Positions 29,598-29,744 of a stretch of 29,744 nucleotides of DNA are shown here, piece by piece. Under the pieces are notes generated by a model. The model saw nothing but the letters and a program-made list of their open reading frames with translations, was not told the DNA's origin and made no database searches. This stretch comes from an uncultured Oribacterium sp. (lineage in GTDB: Bacteria; Bacillota; Clostridia; Lachnospirales; Lachnospiraceae): NCBI GenBank assembly GCA_934270345.1, contig CAKQPT010000027.1:1-29744 (forward strand), written 5' to 3'. The translations under genes were made by a program, and so were the position numbers. How positions within the stretch are numbered: the first letter of the stretch is position 1; every line of letters starts with the position of its first letter.

Positions 29598-29744
29598 TCA
29601 GTAGCCGAGCCATGCGCCGTCTGCGCCGACGTGGAGCCCATCCGGGGTGGTCGTGTTCGTCAGCATTGCCCCGAAGGTGCCGTCGTGCAGCTGGTTGAAG
29701 TAGTAGAACTTATCGTTGATCTTCCACCAGCCGTGGAGCATCGC
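29598..29744 (-). CDS. C-terminus of a cell-wall-binding-repeat protein (partial)
   Basis: 48 residues and a TGA; the gene continues past the right edge. The sequence G-W-W-K-I-N-D-K-F-Y-Y-F-N and G-A-M-L-T-N-T-T-T-P-D-G-L-H-V-G-A-D-G-A-W has the aromatic/Gly pattern of choline-binding-like CW_binding_1 repeats (G-W-x-x-x-x-G-x-W-Y-Y-F). Such repeats anchor exported hydrolases or adhesins to the wall. The N-terminal, functional part is outside the window. Confidence 0.75.
   Translation of the reverse strand, partial: AMLHGWWKINDKFYYFNQLHDGTFGAMLTNTTTPDGLHVGADGAWLGY

Overview
The window looks like a chromosome segment of a Gram-positive anaerobe of the Clostridia, most likely a Lachnospirales/Lachnospiraceae relative. 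The evidence is the gene families (MutS2, YhaM, ROK glucokinase, DUF5711-type membrane protein, PotABCD with a cupin/XRE regulator, a lipoprotein sugar-binding protein, choline-binding-like cell-wall repeats), strong AGGAGG-type ribosome binding sites and the codon style. No rRNA, tRNA or CRISPR array was found.

Two compositional blocks meet near position 10,880. The left block (1-10,880) is visibly AT-richer. It holds the start of a probable SLC13-type permease (1-65, minus), a five-gene minus-strand sugar operon (236-6406: two ABC permeases, a lipoprotein binding protein, a TreA-like GH13 phospho-alpha-glucosidase and an alkaline-phosphatase-superfamily phosphodiesterase), and a divergent TreR-like GntR regulator (6621-7340) with two 16-bp palindromic operators in the shared control region. 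Next comes a replicon module, repA (RepA_N) - parA - parB - small membrane protein, as found on integrative conjugative elements and plasmids. It has intragenic repeats in repA, a matching perfect palindrome behind parB, and two 19-bp direct repeats plus an attenuator-like hairpin before repA. The module abuts the 3' end of rlmD (rumA), a known integration hotspot, so 10,880-10,920 is a probable element/chromosome junction.

The right block (10,880-29,744) is GC-rich and reads as conserved backbone: rlmD; a polyamine importer operon (XRE/cupin regulator - potA - potB - potC - potD, all minus); yhaM (plus); a 230-bp nested palindrome; a degenerate HtrA-like PDZ protein (minus) diverging from mutS2 (plus), both apparently leaderless; a response regulator (plus) convergent with a histidine kinase (minus) across a 31-bp-stem terminator; and a minus-strand cluster of nucleotidyltransferase - DUF5711 protein - glucokinase, running toward the kinase. 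The window ends inside a cell-wall-binding-repeat protein.

The most interesting system is the sugar operon. Its glucosidase keeps the residues that recognise a 6-phosphate in phosphotrehalases, yet its neighbours are an ABC importer (with no ATPase of its own) and a phosphodiesterase rather than a PTS permease. That arrangement would fit import and breakdown of a phosphodiester-linked or otherwise phosphorylated glucoside. This is inference. Other notable items are the repA/parB shared repeats, the 230-bp foldback sequence, the HtrA homologue lacking the catalytic His, the duplicated C-terminal domain of PotA, and the 110-residue linker in the response regulator.
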